Positions 16,529-26,452 are shown, numbered from the stretch's first letter. The stretch: 64,000 nucleotides of DNA from Buttiauxella sp965119215 (GCA_965119215.1 CBCPKK010000009.1:1-64000); one strand, 5' to 3'. Translations and numbers: made by a program. The notes: generated by a model not told the origin, from the letters alone.

Positions 16529-18007
16529 TTAATGGCCGCCCATTAATTTTTCCACTTCTTCGGGTTTGTCATGCACCCCAAAGCGGTCAATAATGGTGCG
16601 GGTAGCCTGATTCATGCCACGGATTTCTACATCCGTACCTTCACGGCGGAACTTAATGACCACTCTGTCGAGTGCGCTGACCGACGTAATATCCCAGAAG
16701 TGGGCGTGCGAGACGTCAATGATCACATGCTCCACCGCTTCACGGAAATCGAAGTGGCTCATAAACCGATCGGCAGAGGCGAAAAACACCTGGCCGGTTA
16801 CGGCGTATGTCCGCGTTGACGCTTTGAGTTCGGATGACACCGCCATAAAACGGGACACTTTGCTGGCAAAGTTCAGTGAGGCGATCAGCACACCAGTCAA
16901 TACGCCATACGCCAGATTATGCGTTGCTACCACCACGACTACGGTAGCCAGCATGACGACGCTGGTTGACAGTGGGTGGCTGCGCAAGTTGGTAATAGAG
17001 CGCCAGGAGAAGGTGCCAATAGAAACCATGATCATCACCGCTACCAGGGCCGCCATTGGGATCTGCGAAACCCAGTCACGCAGGAAGACCACCATACAAA
17101 GCAGGACGACGCCTGCGGAGAGTGCGGAGAGACGCCCACGCCCCCCGGATTTCACGTTGATCACCGACTGGCCGATCATCGCGCATCCGGCCATACCGCC
17201 AATAAATGCAGCGCCAATGTTGGCAACCCCTTGAGCCTTACACTCCCGGTTTTTATCGCTCGGCGTATCGGTCATGTCATCCACAATGGTCGCGGTCATC
17301 ATCGACTCAAGCAGCCCCACCACAGCAAGGCCGGCGGAATAAGGCAGAATGATTGATAGGGTATCGAAATTAAGCGGCACATCGGGTAACAGGAAGACCG
17401 GCAGACTGTCCGGCAACTTGCCCATGTCGCCGACGGTGCGTACGTCCAGATGCAGCCACATGGAGATCCCGGTCAGCACGACGATACAGACCAGCGGCGA
17501 GGGGATGGTTTTATTGAGGTACGGGAACAGATAAATAATGCCTAGACCGGCCGCCGTCATGGCGTAAACGTGCCAGGTGACGTTGGTCAACTCCGGCAAC
17601 TGCGCCATGAAAATCAGGATCGCCAAGGCATTGACAAAACCGGTAACCACCGAGCGCGAAACATAACGCATCAGACTGCCAAGCTTTAAATAACCAGCAA
17701 TAAGCTGAATCACACCAGTAAGCACAGTAGCGGCCAATAGATACTGTAGGCCGTGGTCTTTCACCAGCGTCACCATCAGCAGTGCCATCGCGCCGGTTGA
17801 CGAAGAAATCATTCCTGGACGCCCACCGCAGATAGCGATTATCAGCGGGATACAAAACGCAGAGTAGAGCCCGACTTGCGGGTCAACGCCGGCGATGATG
17901 GAAAAGGCGATCGCTTCAGGAATAAGCGCAAGCGCGACAACAATACCGGCCAGTACGTCACCACGGACGTTACCCAGCCAGTCCTTACGCGTCGAGGACA
18001 GCAACAT
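16529..18007 (-). CDS. SulP-family anion transporter with STAS domain
   Basis: A 492-residue inner-membrane transporter. It has about 10-12 hydrophobic segments over residues 15-385, with the typical start DVLAGIVVALALIPEAIAFSIIAGVDPQVGLYS (residues 17 onward) and the GMAGCAMIGQSVINVKSGGRGRLS block. A C-terminal STAS domain follows (about 395-492, YAVTGQVFFASADRF to VHDKPEEVEKL). SulP proteins carry sulfate, bicarbonate or other oxyanions; substrate cannot be assigned here. It is the first gene of a three-gene cargo operon. Confidence 0.92.
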   Translation of the reverse strand: MLLSSTRKDWLGNVRGDVLAGIVVALALIPEAIAFSIIAGVDPQVGLYSAFCIPLIIAICGGRPGMISSSTGAMALLMVTLVKDHGLQYLLAATVLTGVIQLIAGYLKLGSLMRYVSRSVVTGFVNALAILIFMAQLPELTNVTWHVYAMTAAGLGIIYLFPYLNKTIPSPLVCIVVLTGISMWLHLDVRTVGDMGKLPDSLPVFLLPDVPLNFDTLSIILPYSAGLAVVGLLESMMTATIVDDMTDTPSDKNRECKAQGVANIGAAFIGGMAGCAMIGQSVINVKSGGRGRLSALSAGVVLLCMVVFLRDWVSQIPMAALVAVMIMVSIGTFSWRSITNLRSHPLSTSVVMLATVVVVVATHNLAYGVLTGVLIASLNFASKVSRFMAVSSELKASTRTYAVTGQVFFASADRFMSHFDFREAVEHVIIDVSHAHFWDITSVSALDRVVIKFRREGTDVEIRGMNQATRTIIDRFGVHDKPEEVEKLMGGH

Positions 18008-18432
18008 AGTATTTTCTCAGTTTTAGAATACAGTCAGCCCGTAAAGGGCAAAAAAATTTAGATACGATAAAGCACATCCGCAGACGGGATGTTAAAGAGT
18101 GCGTGCTGAGGGTTACTCAGAACGACAGAGAAGGGGAAAACTCAGGGTGGCGTCATACGCATGGTCGTTTTTATTACTCCTTGATGGTCGGTGTGTACAC
18201 CTTCAGGGATCAGATAAACCAGATGAAGATATTCAAGGCTGGCCGCGGAGTCTGCCAAGGCAAACCGCGTATTACTATAAACGAAACTGAAACAGGGTCA
18301 ATCATGGATTAAATGTGCCATTAATGTATACCTCAATGTCATAGCCTAAAGTGCCGCCATTTTCCCCTTGGATCATCACCTATCTGTCACGTACATTATG
18401 ATCATCACTTAAACGTCATAAATGGGTGAAAA
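18008..18432. promoter_or_regulatory. Cargo promoter region and putative res site of transposon B
   Basis: A 425-bp stretch without a convincing gene between the divergent cargo operon and tnpR. The last 130 bases, AT-rich with TGTCACGTACATTATGATC-type imperfect dyads (18376-18416), are where res would lie, directly upstream of tnpR. The left half presumably carries the promoter of the SulP operon. Confidence 0.5.
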
Positions 18433-19056
18433 ATGTACATTCACGGTTACCTCCGCGCATCAACAAAAGAACAGGATGCTCTCCGAGCAAAAAATAGGAT
18501 GAAAGCCTTTGTTGAAGAAAAAGGATTTCGACTGGCCAGTTGGTACACCGAAAATGTATCCGGGGCATCACTTCAACGGCCAGAACTTTTACGGCTACTT
18601 GATGATGCTGCACCTGGTGACATTATTCTCATCGAGCAAGTTGATCGCCTTTCTCGCCTGGATGAAGAGGGCTGGCAAAAATTAAAGCATCTTATCCAGG
18701 AAAAACACCTTGTGGTTGTCAGTCTTGACCTCCCGACGAGCCATATGGCTCTTGCAACACATGCTGGCGATGATTTTACCCTTGCAATGCTTAAGGCTAT
18801 TAACGGAATGATGCTTGATATGCTGGCCGCCATAGCTCGCAAAGACTATCAGGATCGTCGCCGGCGCCAAGAGGAAGGGATAGCGAAAGCCAAGGTAGCC
18901 GGTAAATTTCGGGGACGTCAGGCAGATCATCAATTGCATGAAAAAATCATAGAGCTTCGGGTTAAAAATAGACAGAGCATCCGTGATACCGCGAGGTTGT
19001 GTGGAGTTTCAGAACGAACGGTTATACGCATTGTTAAACTTAAAGCATGTTCTTGA
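18433..19056 (+). CDS. tnpR: Serine resolvase TnpR of transposon B
   Basis: A 207-residue small serine recombinase. S10 in YLRASTKEQ is the catalytic serine, with active-site arginines in the EQVDRLSRLDEEG segment. The C-terminal helix-turn-helix is NRQSIRDTARLCGVSERTVIRI. It is related to, but clearly different from, the resolvase of transposon A. Here tnpR and tnpA are in the same direction, 54 bases apart, whereas in transposon A they are divergent. Confidence 0.93.
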   Translation: MYIHGYLRASTKEQDALRAKNRMKAFVEEKGFRLASWYTENVSGASLQRPELLRLLDDAAPGDIILIEQVDRLSRLDEEGWQKLKHLIQEKHLVVVSLDLPTSHMALATHAGDDFTLAMLKAINGMMLDMLAAIARKDYQDRRRRQEEGIAKAKVAGKFRGRQADHQLHEKIIELRVKNRQSIRDTARLCGVSERTVIRIVKLKACS

Positions 19057-19110
19057 TGCGTATACTTTGAACGTCCAAGCGGACAGTGTCCGTATGCAGG
19101 GAGTGCATTT

Positions 19111-22095
19111 ATGCCACGGCGACAGATACTGAGTAGTGATGAAAAAGAACGCTTACTGGTTGTGCCGGATGATGACATCCTGCTAACCAGGATGTGTTTT
19201 TTAAGTGAGCAGGATCTGGTTCTCATCAACAAACACCGGAGACCCGCTAACCGCCTGGGCTTTGCCATTTTACTCTGTTATCTGCGGGGACCGGGTTTTA
19301 CTCCAGACAAAAACAGTCTCCCTCACGATGGCGTTATGTCCAGGGTGGCAGAGAGATTGAAACTTCAACCTGATTTATGGCGAGAGTACGCAGCGAGGGA
19401 GGAAACCCGTTGGGAGCATCTTGCCGAACTCTATCGCTACTTGCGATTAGCGCCTTTCAGCAGGTCACTGCAAAAAACATGCATCCGCCATTTATATCCG
19501 CATGCCATGCGGACCGACAAAGGCCTGATTCTTGCTGAAGAGATGCTCGCCTGGTTGCACAACAACAACGTTATTTTCCCTTCCGTTGATGTGATGGAGC
19601 GAACCCTTGCTGAAGCCGCAACACTTGCCGACAGAGCCGTATTTTCTACACTGACGACGCAACTGGAACAACGACATAAAACAGCACTGGATAATCTGCT
19701 TGCATCAGGTGATGAGCAACTTTCCCGTCTTGCCTGGATGCTTCAGCCCCCGGGTAAAATTAACGGTAAAAACGTGCTGCAACATATTGATCGGTTGAAT
19801 GCCATTGAGGGGTTGGCACTGCCGGAAGGTATTACGCTTTCCGTTCACCAGAACCGACTGCTGAAACTGGCACGCGAAGGTCGGAAAATGAGTAGCAGGG
19901 ACTTGGCAAAATTCTCAGGCACACGTCGTTATGCCATGCTGGTTTGTATTATCTCAGAAGCAAGGGCCACGCTTACCGATGAAATCATCGAACTACACGA
20001 ACGTATCCTGGGCAGCTTGTTCAGCAGGGCAAAGCGCACACAAGCCGAACGGCTTCAGAAAACAGGAAAACTCATCCAGAGTAAGTTAAGGCAATATCTT
20101 ACTGTTGGCCAGGCGCTGCTAAACGCACGGGAGTCAGGAGAAGATCCCTGGGCGGCGATAGAAGACGTACTTCCCTGGCCGGAATTTATCACCAGTCTGG
20201 AGGAAACACAGTTTCTGGCTCGAAAGGATAATTTTGATCCACTTCATTTGCTCACCGAAAAATACAGCACGCTGCGTAAATATGCGCCCCGTATGTTGTC
20301 TGCATTGCAGTTCAGTGCAGCTCCTTCAGCACTGCCACTCGGTAATGCGCTGGATACCGTCAGAGAAATGTACCGCAAACAACTCCGCAAGGTTCCGTCA
20401 ACAGCGCCAGTAAAGTTTATCCCTGAGAGCTGGAAAAAGTTGGTAATAACGCCATCGGGTATCGATCGCCGGTATTATGAATTCTGTGTACTGAATGAGC
20501 TGAAAGGCGCATTGCGATCTGGTGATATCTGGGTTAGAGGATCACGACGCTACAGGAATTTTGACGATTACCTCATTCCTCCTGCTGATTTTGAAAAATC
20601 ACTCAAAGAGAAACAGTTACAGCTTGCCATTCCGACAGACTGCCAGGAATACCTTCACTCCCGTATGACACTGCTGGCGTCGCGACTGGAAGAGGTCAAT
20701 GCGATGGCGATTGCCGGTGATTTGCCTGATGTTGATATATCGGACAAAGGTGTGAAGGTCACGCCTCTTGATAACAACGTTCCTTCGACTGTATCACCGT
20801 TTGCCAACCTGGTTTACGGCATGCTGCCGCACCCAAAAATTACCGAGATATTAGATGAGGTGGACAGTTGGACGGGATTTACCCGCCACTTTACTCACCT
20901 CAAAAATAATCACGTCAGACCAAAAGACAAAAAGCTGTTACTGACCACCATCCTGGCAGATGGTATCAACCTGGGACTGACTAAAATGGCAGAATCCTGC
21001 CCAGGAACCACAAAAGCGTCGCTGGAAGGCATTCAGGCATGGTACATCAGGGATGAAACGTATGCAGCCGCGCTTGCCGAACTGGTGAATGCACAAAAAA
21101 AGTGCCCACTGGCAGCATCATGGGGGGACGGTACAACGTCATCCTCCGACGGCCAGAATTTTCGAGTCGGAAGTCATGGCCGCTATGCCGGACAGGTGAA
21201 TTTAAAGTACGGTCAGGAACCCGGCGTGCAGGTTTATACACATATATCAGACCAATACAGCCCATTTTATACCAAAGTGATCAGCCGGGTCAGGGACTCT
21301 ACCCATGTGCTGGATGGGTTGCTCTATCACGAAAGCGACCTGGAAATTACGGAGCATTACACCGATACAGCGGGTTTCACTGAACATGTTTTTGCGCTAA
21401 TGCATCTACTTGGGTTTGCATTTGCACCAAGGATCCGGGATCTCCATGACAAACGGCTATTCATTCATGGAAAGGCGGAAAAATATTCTGGGCTTCAGTC
21501 GATCATATCCACGACCAGTCTGAATCTCAAAGAAATTGAGACACACTGGAATGAGGTACTGCGCCTGGCGACCTCGATCAAGCAGGGCACGGTAACCGCC
21601 TCGCTGATGTTAAAAAAGTTGGCCAGCTACCCCAAACAAAACGGCCTGGCAAAAGCGTTACGGGAAATTGGCCGTATCGAGCGAACGTTGTTTATGCTGG
21701 ACTGGTTTCGCGATCCGGCCCTGCGTCGTCGTGTGCAAGCCGGTTTAAATAAGGGTGAAGCCCGCAATGCGCTTGCGCGGGCCGTTTTTATGCACCGGTT
21801 GGGTGAAATAAGAGACAGGGGGCTGGAAAATCAAAGCTATCGCGCCAGTGGGCTGACGCTGTTGACTGCGGCGATCACGTTGTGGAACACGGTGTATATA
21901 GAAAGGGCCATCGAATCACTAAAACGAAAGGGGCTCCAGATTAATGAGCCGTTGGTTTCTCACCTGTCCCCTCTGGGCTGGGAGCATATCAACCTGAGCG
22001 GAGATTACATCTGGCGTAATAATCTTAAGCTGGGATCCGGTAAATATCGACCGTTACGCACAGTTGATGTCAGTCTGTACAAAAAACAGGCTTAG
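19111..22095 (+). CDS. tnpA: Tn3-family transposase TnpA of transposon B
   Basis: A 994-residue full-length transposase. Candidate DDE residues are D680 in SSSDGQNF, D752 in HYTDTAGFTEHVFAL and E883 in NKGEARNALARAVF. The C-terminal half is nearly identical to that of transposon A, while the N-terminal 300 residues differ at many positions. The gene runs into the right inverted repeat (22091). With both tnpR and tnpA intact the enzyme may still be active, but the right end it must bind is now interrupted. Confidence 0.96.
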   Translation: MPRRQILSSDEKERLLVVPDDDILLTRMCFLSEQDLVLINKHRRPANRLGFAILLCYLRGPGFTPDKNSLPHDGVMSRVAERLKLQPDLWREYAAREETRWEHLAELYRYLRLAPFSRSLQKTCIRHLYPHAMRTDKGLILAEEMLAWLHNNNVIFPSVDVMERTLAEAATLADRAVFSTLTTQLEQRHKTALDNLLASGDEQLSRLAWMLQPPGKINGKNVLQHIDRLNAIEGLALPEGITLSVHQNRLLKLAREGRKMSSRDLAKFSGTRRYAMLVCIISEARATLTDEIIELHERILGSLFSRAKRTQAERLQKTGKLIQSKLRQYLTVGQALLNARESGEDPWAAIEDVLPWPEFITSLEETQFLARKDNFDPLHLLTEKYSTLRKYAPRMLSALQFSAAPSALPLGNALDTVREMYRKQLRKVPSTAPVKFIPESWKKLVITPSGIDRRYYEFCVLNELKGALRSGDIWVRGSRRYRNFDDYLIPPADFEKSLKEKQLQLAIPTDCQEYLHSRMTLLASRLEEVNAMAIAGDLPDVDISDKGVKVTPLDNNVPSTVSPFANLVYGMLPHPKITEILDEVDSWTGFTRHFTHLKNNHVRPKDKKLLLTTILADGINLGLTKMAESCPGTTKASLEGIQAWYIRDETYAAALAELVNAQKKCPLAASWGDGTTSSSDGQNFRVGSHGRYAGQVNLKYGQEPGVQVYTHISDQYSPFYTKVISRVRDSTHVLDGLLYHESDLEITEHYTDTAGFTEHVFALMHLLGFAFAPRIRDLHDKRLFIHGKAEKYSGLQSIISTTSLNLKEIETHWNEVLRLATSIKQGTVTASLMLKKLASYPKQNGLAKALREIGRIERTLFMLDWFRDPALRRRVQAGLNKGEARNALARAVFMHRLGEIRDRGLENQSYRASGLTLLTAAITLWNTVYIERAIESLKRKGLQINEPLVSHLSPLGWEHINLSGDYIWRNNLKLGSGKYRPLRTVDVSLYKKQA

Positions 22096-22107
22096 CGTAG
22101 GATATTT
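22091..22107 (-). repeat. Right inverted repeat of transposon B, inner part
   Basis: The first 17 bases of the repeat on the plus strand, CTTAGCGTAGGATATTT, are followed directly by the IS110-family element. The remaining 21 bases are at 23435-23455. Confidence 0.95.
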
Positions 22108-23434
22108 AATGAGATGGTCACTCCCTCCTTCCCGGTACTATGCTGAGGACAGGCTTTCATTCGGAGAACTATCATGGAAAACATTGCGCTCATTGGTATC
22201 GATCTGGGTAAAAACTCTTTCCATATTCATTGCCAGGATCGTCGCGGGAAGGCTGTTTACCGTAAAAAATTTACCCGGCCAAAGTTGATCGAATTTTTGG
22301 CGACATGCCCCGCTACAACCATCGCAATGGAAGCCTGTGGCGGTTCTCACTTTATGGCACGCAAGTTGGAAGAGTTGGGGCATTCCCCAAAGCTGATATC
22401 ACCACAATTTGTCCGCCCGTTCGTTAAAAGCAATAAAAACGACTTTGTCGACGCCGAAGCTATTTGTGAAGCTGCATCGCGTCCGTCTATGCGTTTTGTG
22501 CAGCCCAGAACGGAATCTCAGCAGGCAATGCGGGCTCTGCATCGTGTCCGTGAATCCCTGGTTCAGGATAAGGTAAAAACAACCAATCAAATGCATGCTT
22601 TTCTGCTGGAATTTGGCATTAGCGTTCCCCGAGGAGCTGCCGTTATTAGCCGACTGAGTACCATTCTTGAGGATAATAGTTTGCCTCTTTACCTCAGCCA
22701 GTTATTGCTGAAATTACAACAGCATTATCACTATCTTGTTGAGCAGATTAAAGATTTGGAATCCCAGTTGAAACGAAAGTTGGACGAAGATGAGGTTGGA
22801 CAGCGCTTGCTGAGCATTCCCTGCGTCGGAACACTGACAGCGAGTACTATTTCAACTGAGATTGGCGACGGGAAGCAGTACGCCAGCAGCCGTGACTTTG
22901 CGGCGGCAACAGGGCTTGTACCTCGGCAGTACAGCACGGGAGGTAGGACGACATTGCTGGGAATTAGTAAGCGAGGTAATAAAAAGATCCGAACTTTGTT
23001 GGTTCAATGTGCCAGGGTATTCATACAAAAACTGGAACACCAGTCTGGCAAATTGGCCGATTGGGTCAGGGATTTACTGTGCCGGAAAAGCAACTTTGTC
23101 GTCACTTGTGCTCTGGCAAACAAGCTGGCCAGAATAGCCTGGGCCCTAACGGCACGACAGCAAACTTATGTAGCATAACGGCAGAAATACACCGGTTTAA
23201 AGAATTACTGATCTGGTTTTGCGAATACTGATATTGATGATACTAACGGCCCACCGGCCTGTTGAGGAACCTGTAAAACGGAAAGGCTCATTGAAGCCGT
23301 ATATTTTCTGGAGGTTCATCAGGCGCGGAACTCATCAAGGCGCGGGAATAAAATCCCATTCAGACGCCGGATAGATTCAAGCAAGCCAACTTGTCGTCAA
23401 AATCGGTGTTGCAAAAACGGGAGTGACCATAGAT
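22108..23434. mobile_element. IS5075/IS4321-type IS110-family insertion sequence
   Basis: Exactly 1327 bases separate the two halves of the transposon B right repeat, equal to the length I know for IS5075 and IS4321. Those elements insert specifically into the 38-bp ends of Tn21-type transposons. No target duplication is visible, as expected for IS110. One transposase gene lies inside. Confidence 0.93.
22174..23178 (+). CDS. IS110-family transposase (IS5075/IS4321 type)
   Basis: A 334-residue DEDD transposase/recombinase. The N-terminal RuvC-like domain starts ENIALIGIDLGKNSFHIHCQ, where D10 is the first catalytic acid, and contains the KSNKNDFVDAEAI block with later acids. A coiled linker follows, then the C-terminal transposase_20 domain with IPCVGTLTASTISTEIGDG and the serine-bearing SRDFAAATGLVPRQYSTGGR. 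The sequence matches IS5075 transposase as I remember it. Relatives need an RNA guide from the element's flanks. Confidence 0.95.
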   Translation: MENIALIGIDLGKNSFHIHCQDRRGKAVYRKKFTRPKLIEFLATCPATTIAMEACGGSHFMARKLEELGHSPKLISPQFVRPFVKSNKNDFVDAEAICEAASRPSMRFVQPRTESQQAMRALHRVRESLVQDKVKTTNQMHAFLLEFGISVPRGAAVISRLSTILEDNSLPLYLSQLLLKLQQHYHYLVEQIKDLESQLKRKLDEDEVGQRLLSIPCVGTLTASTISTEIGDGKQYASSRDFAAATGLVPRQYSTGGRTTLLGISKRGNKKIRTLLVQCARVFIQKLEHQSGKLADWVRDLLCRKSNFVVTCALANKLARIAWALTARQQTYVA

Positions 23435-23455
23435 TCCGTTTTCCAAGCGGACCCC
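23435..23455 (-). repeat. Right inverted repeat of transposon B, outer part
   Basis: TCCGTTTTCCAAGCGGACCCC minus its first base is the exact inverse of the left tip; 21 bases in all. With 22091-22107 it rebuilds the full 38-bp repeat. Confidence 0.95.
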
Positions 23456-23460
23456 GTGAT
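23456..23460. repeat. Target site duplication GTGAT, right copy
   Basis: Identical to 14319-14323 and directly outside the right tip of transposon B. Confidence 0.95.
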
Positions 23461-23932
23461 ATCCCTGGCAGTGCTTAAATCAACGTTACGCGATGCCATT
23501 GCCAGACGCAAAGAGACGTTGTCAGAAGGTTTCGTGACATTGCTGACGAGACTCAATCGCACCTATAAGAATAATACTCAAACGTTTACAATGACTTCTA
23601 AATTGATTTTGCCCAGGGTATTTGAACCCTTGCCCCTGCGCAACTGGAATTGCTGGGCGCCGCAAACTTCAGCCAGTATCCGGGATTTGGAAAATATCAT
23701 TTGTATTTGTTCCGGCCAGCAGACTCCCGGGCCACGTACTGATATGACTGATTTATTATTAGCCCTTCGTAATAAAGAGGGCACCGGAGAAATCAGGAAT
23801 AGCACTGGCTGGCGCTGCAAGGTATTTGCTAACGGAAATGTTCATGTGCTTTTAGATGATCAGTCTCTCATCAGTAGTTTGAATGATCTTATCAGCCACT
23901 ACTTTTCAGGCCAGCTCCCGGCCAAAGGATAA
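23456..23932 (+). pseudogene. DUF4942-like gene, 3' part
   Basis: Continues the frame of the 5' part (13995-14323): after the duplicated GTGAT the sequence reads ISLAVLKSTLRDAIARRKET. The rebuilt protein has 266 residues. A stand-alone frame also exists from a start at 23423 inside the IS element, so an N-terminally cut protein could be made. It ends 5 bases before the KfrA-like gene, suggesting an operon with it. Confidence 0.85.
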
Positions 23933-23937
23933 TATAA

Positions 23938-25185
23938 ATGACATCGGTGAATAAATTACTACTTCCACCTGAATTAGACGGCGATGGGCAGAAGCAAAAG
24001 GAAGAGAAAAGGAATACCTCCCTCCGGATGTATCATTACTTTACGGTCATCGAAAGAATGCGTAAAGATGAGAACGTTTCGCAGGAAAATGTTCAGCATT
24101 TCATCAAGATTCATGCCATTCGCGAAGCTACTGGTGGAAGCTATAAAAAAGCATCAGAGATGTATGAGGCATATAAAAATTACGTTGAACAAACACCGGC
24201 AGATGTACGAGGGTTAAATATCCCGCCTGCAATTCAAGATACCATCCTTGAGGTGTTTAATTATGTGAACTGGTATTACCAAATGAGCTTTAGCTCAATT
24301 GAAACTCAAAACCTGTCAATTATTAAGAATGAGAGGGATCAATTCCAACAGGAGTGCGCTGAGTTCAAAGTGCAGTTGGCCGACTATCAGCTCTCACTGG
24401 AAAAAACACAACAACAACTTACTCTTGTCACGGAAGCAGAAAACACCCTTTCAGCTCAGTTGGTTGAGCTCAACGAACTGTTCAGTAAATCACAGCAAAC
24501 TAATGAGATTCTGTCACGGGACCTCAGTGAGGCTATCCAGGCCAAACACTATCTTGAACAAACCATTGCTGATTTACGCCAGCAGAATAGTGAACGGAAA
24601 CAAGAGCTCAACCAGCAAGTTGAGACTAATAGGTCGCTGGTTAAGGAAAACAAGGATTTATCCAGTAGTTTAAATGACCGTAAATCTGAGCTTGAAAACG
24701 TCAGACGTGATCACGATGCCGCAACGAAATCCCGGGACGCCCTAAAAGAAGAAAATAGCCGACTGGTACGTGAGAGTAGCGAACTGCATGAAGAACAACA
24801 AAAATTGCATGCGGAGAAGGAACGACTGGATAAGGAGCTGGTAGCTTCAATATCTGTGCAGACTGAACATTCAAAACTGATCGAGACACTGGAAACCTCA
24901 GTGACAAAACTTGAGGCTGAACTGGCACAGTCAGAAATTGTATCTTCCCGTCTTAAGGAGGATAACGTCACCCTTAAGGGGCAACTGAGTACGGTAACCA
25001 CCGAACTGGAAACGAACCATGCGCTGTTGAAATCCTCACAAACTGATGTTGAACGTTTGAGTAAAATGGTTGAACAGTTTAAGGATGATATCCGGGCCAA
25101 TGCAGCCCTGTTAACAGCTGAAAGAACCATTTCAGAGTCATTACGCCAAACCATCAGTGTTCTGGCACAAGCAAAGCAACAATAG
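23938..25185 (+). CDS. KfrA-like coiled-coil DNA-binding protein
   Basis: A 415-residue protein. The N-terminal part (about 30-95) is helical and could be a DNA-binding domain (VQHFIKIHAIREATGGSYKK resembles the KfrA_N pattern). From about residue 125 to the end it is almost continuous heptad-rich coiled coil (ERDQFQQECAEFKVQL and similar). KfrA proteins of other plasmids are autoregulated and support partition or nucleoid-like organisation. It is a candidate binder for the dispersed palindromes in this window. Identification rests on architecture and a weak motif match. Confidence 0.6.
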   Translation: MTSVNKLLLPPELDGDGQKQKEEKRNTSLRMYHYFTVIERMRKDENVSQENVQHFIKIHAIREATGGSYKKASEMYEAYKNYVEQTPADVRGLNIPPAIQDTILEVFNYVNWYYQMSFSSIETQNLSIIKNERDQFQQECAEFKVQLADYQLSLEKTQQQLTLVTEAENTLSAQLVELNELFSKSQQTNEILSRDLSEAIQAKHYLEQTIADLRQQNSERKQELNQQVETNRSLVKENKDLSSSLNDRKSELENVRRDHDAATKSRDALKEENSRLVRESSELHEEQQKLHAEKERLDKELVASISVQTEHSKLIETLETSVTKLEAELAQSEIVSSRLKEDNVTLKGQLSTVTTELETNHALLKSSQTDVERLSKMVEQFKDDIRANAALLTAERTISESLRQTISVLAQAKQQ

Positions 25186-25354
25186 CTTGTGCCAAAAGTA
25201 GCTTTTCTCCCGGCTGAGGATTATTTCATGATAGTCCTTCCCCGGGGAAATATTTTCTATGTGATCGCACTGTTGCGACCATCATTCACCGTAAATTACG
25301 CCATCTGGTCATCTTGGCTCAATATATAAGCATGTAAAAAAATAGGCAACAAGG

Positions 25355-26452
25355 TCAGAAATCCGAAAAATCCACCTTGCCGAGAACAGTTCGGAAGGAC
25401 ATGCTGCTTTGAGTAATAAAGTCATTGAAATATAAATCAAATTCTTCACCCTCAAGTTCGGTTATTTGCATCCCGATTTCAATAGGTCTTTTTTCTTCCC
25501 CTGTATAATTTTCATGATCAATGACTATAAGTTTATGCGCAGAAAGTAAGTCTAATTCATCCTGAGCGTCAGGGTAGGTTTTTAAAACAACGCTCAAATA
25601 AATGCTTCGATGTTCGGAGAATCTCTCATTCATATGAACGCTTCGCTCATGAAGAACGGCATAAAACTCTCTTGTTACTCTAGGTAACGAATAAAGACGG
25701 TTAACAACTTGATTGATATTATCTTGCATTGCTTTTATTTGATTAGCACTTAGAGGTTTATGGTCCCAGTGTATTTCTTTAACTATAAAATCACAGAATT
25801 TTGAGCCGTCCCCTATCACTGGTTTAGGCTGTTCCTCCCATTTATCATAACTGGATGTTTCATAGTTCCCGAATTCATCGGGTACTTGCATCTCTATTTT
25901 TATCCTGGCAGTCTGTTCCTGAATTATTTTGTGGATATTTGAAATTCTGTTTACTGGTAATCCTACTACTTTTCGAGATAAGTCAGTAATGTCGATAATA
26001 TCCGAGTTAGGATTAAAATTTATATCGGCATGAATTGGTTTTTCTTCGTCATCTAGTACTGGATTACTTCTTTCAGCTAAAGCCGTAACTACAGCCTCAT
26101 ACTTTTCTTGTTTTTGTCCAATAACTAAAACGACAAACCGATCATACGTTGTTCGTTGTTCGTCTGTTATCTTTCGAAGGGTGTTAATTACTTTTTTACT
26201 TGATTTATCCGTAGTAATTTGAAAGCCTATTTTATTAGATTTATCACCTAAATCTATTCCTGGCTCATTTGCTTTATCAGCATTAGTGTTTACAAGACAG
26301 AGTTCATCTGTTTCATTGAGAATGTCTCGAAAAAAGTTCTCTGCAAAAACTGATAAATCAGTCAGCCCTAGTTGGTTTCTTAACTTAGCTTGCTCAGCTA
26401 TGGTTGAAAGACCATCTATTATCTGTCCAATCATGTAGCCACTAGTTATCAT
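25355..26452 (-). CDS. SMEK-domain-like protein with nuclease-type N-terminus
   Basis: A 365-residue protein. The first 150 residues have the layout of the SMEK-type N-terminal domain: a helix with ENFFRDILNETDEL, then NEPGIDLGDKSNKIGFQITTDKSSKKV, a D-(X)n-FQIT pattern like a PD-(D/E)XK nuclease core. The C-terminal 200 residues are unassigned. Such proteins occur in bacterial defence loci, including ABC-3C-type systems. Here it lies with DUF1173 and a DNA methyltransferase on the same strand. Defence function is inference. Confidence 0.6.
   Translation of the reverse strand: MITSGYMIGQIIDGLSTIAEQAKLRNQLGLTDLSVFAENFFRDILNETDELCLVNTNADKANEPGIDLGDKSNKIGFQITTDKSSKKVINTLRKITDEQRTTYDRFVVLVIGQKQEKYEAVVTALAERSNPVLDDEEKPIHADINFNPNSDIIDITDLSRKVVGLPVNRISNIHKIIQEQTARIKIEMQVPDEFGNYETSSYDKWEEQPKPVIGDGSKFCDFIVKEIHWDHKPLSANQIKAMQDNINQVVNRLYSLPRVTREFYAVLHERSVHMNERFSEHRSIYLSVVLKTYPDAQDELDLLSAHKLIVIDHENYTGEEKRPIEIGMQITELEGEEFDLYFNDFITQSSMSFRTVLGKVDFSDF

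Larger units (their letters stand above)
14324..23455. mobile_element. Tn3-family transposon B with SulP-Usp-glycosyltransferase cargo
   Basis: A 9.1-kb unit (7.8 kb without its internal IS element). It is bounded by 38-bp inverted repeats and flanked by the duplicated pentamer GTGAT. Cargo genes at 14627-18007 read leftward; tnpR and tnpA read rightward. The right repeat is split by an IS5075-type element. The target gene can be restored in frame by removing the element, so this insertion is well proven by the sequence and appears recent. Confidence 0.95.
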
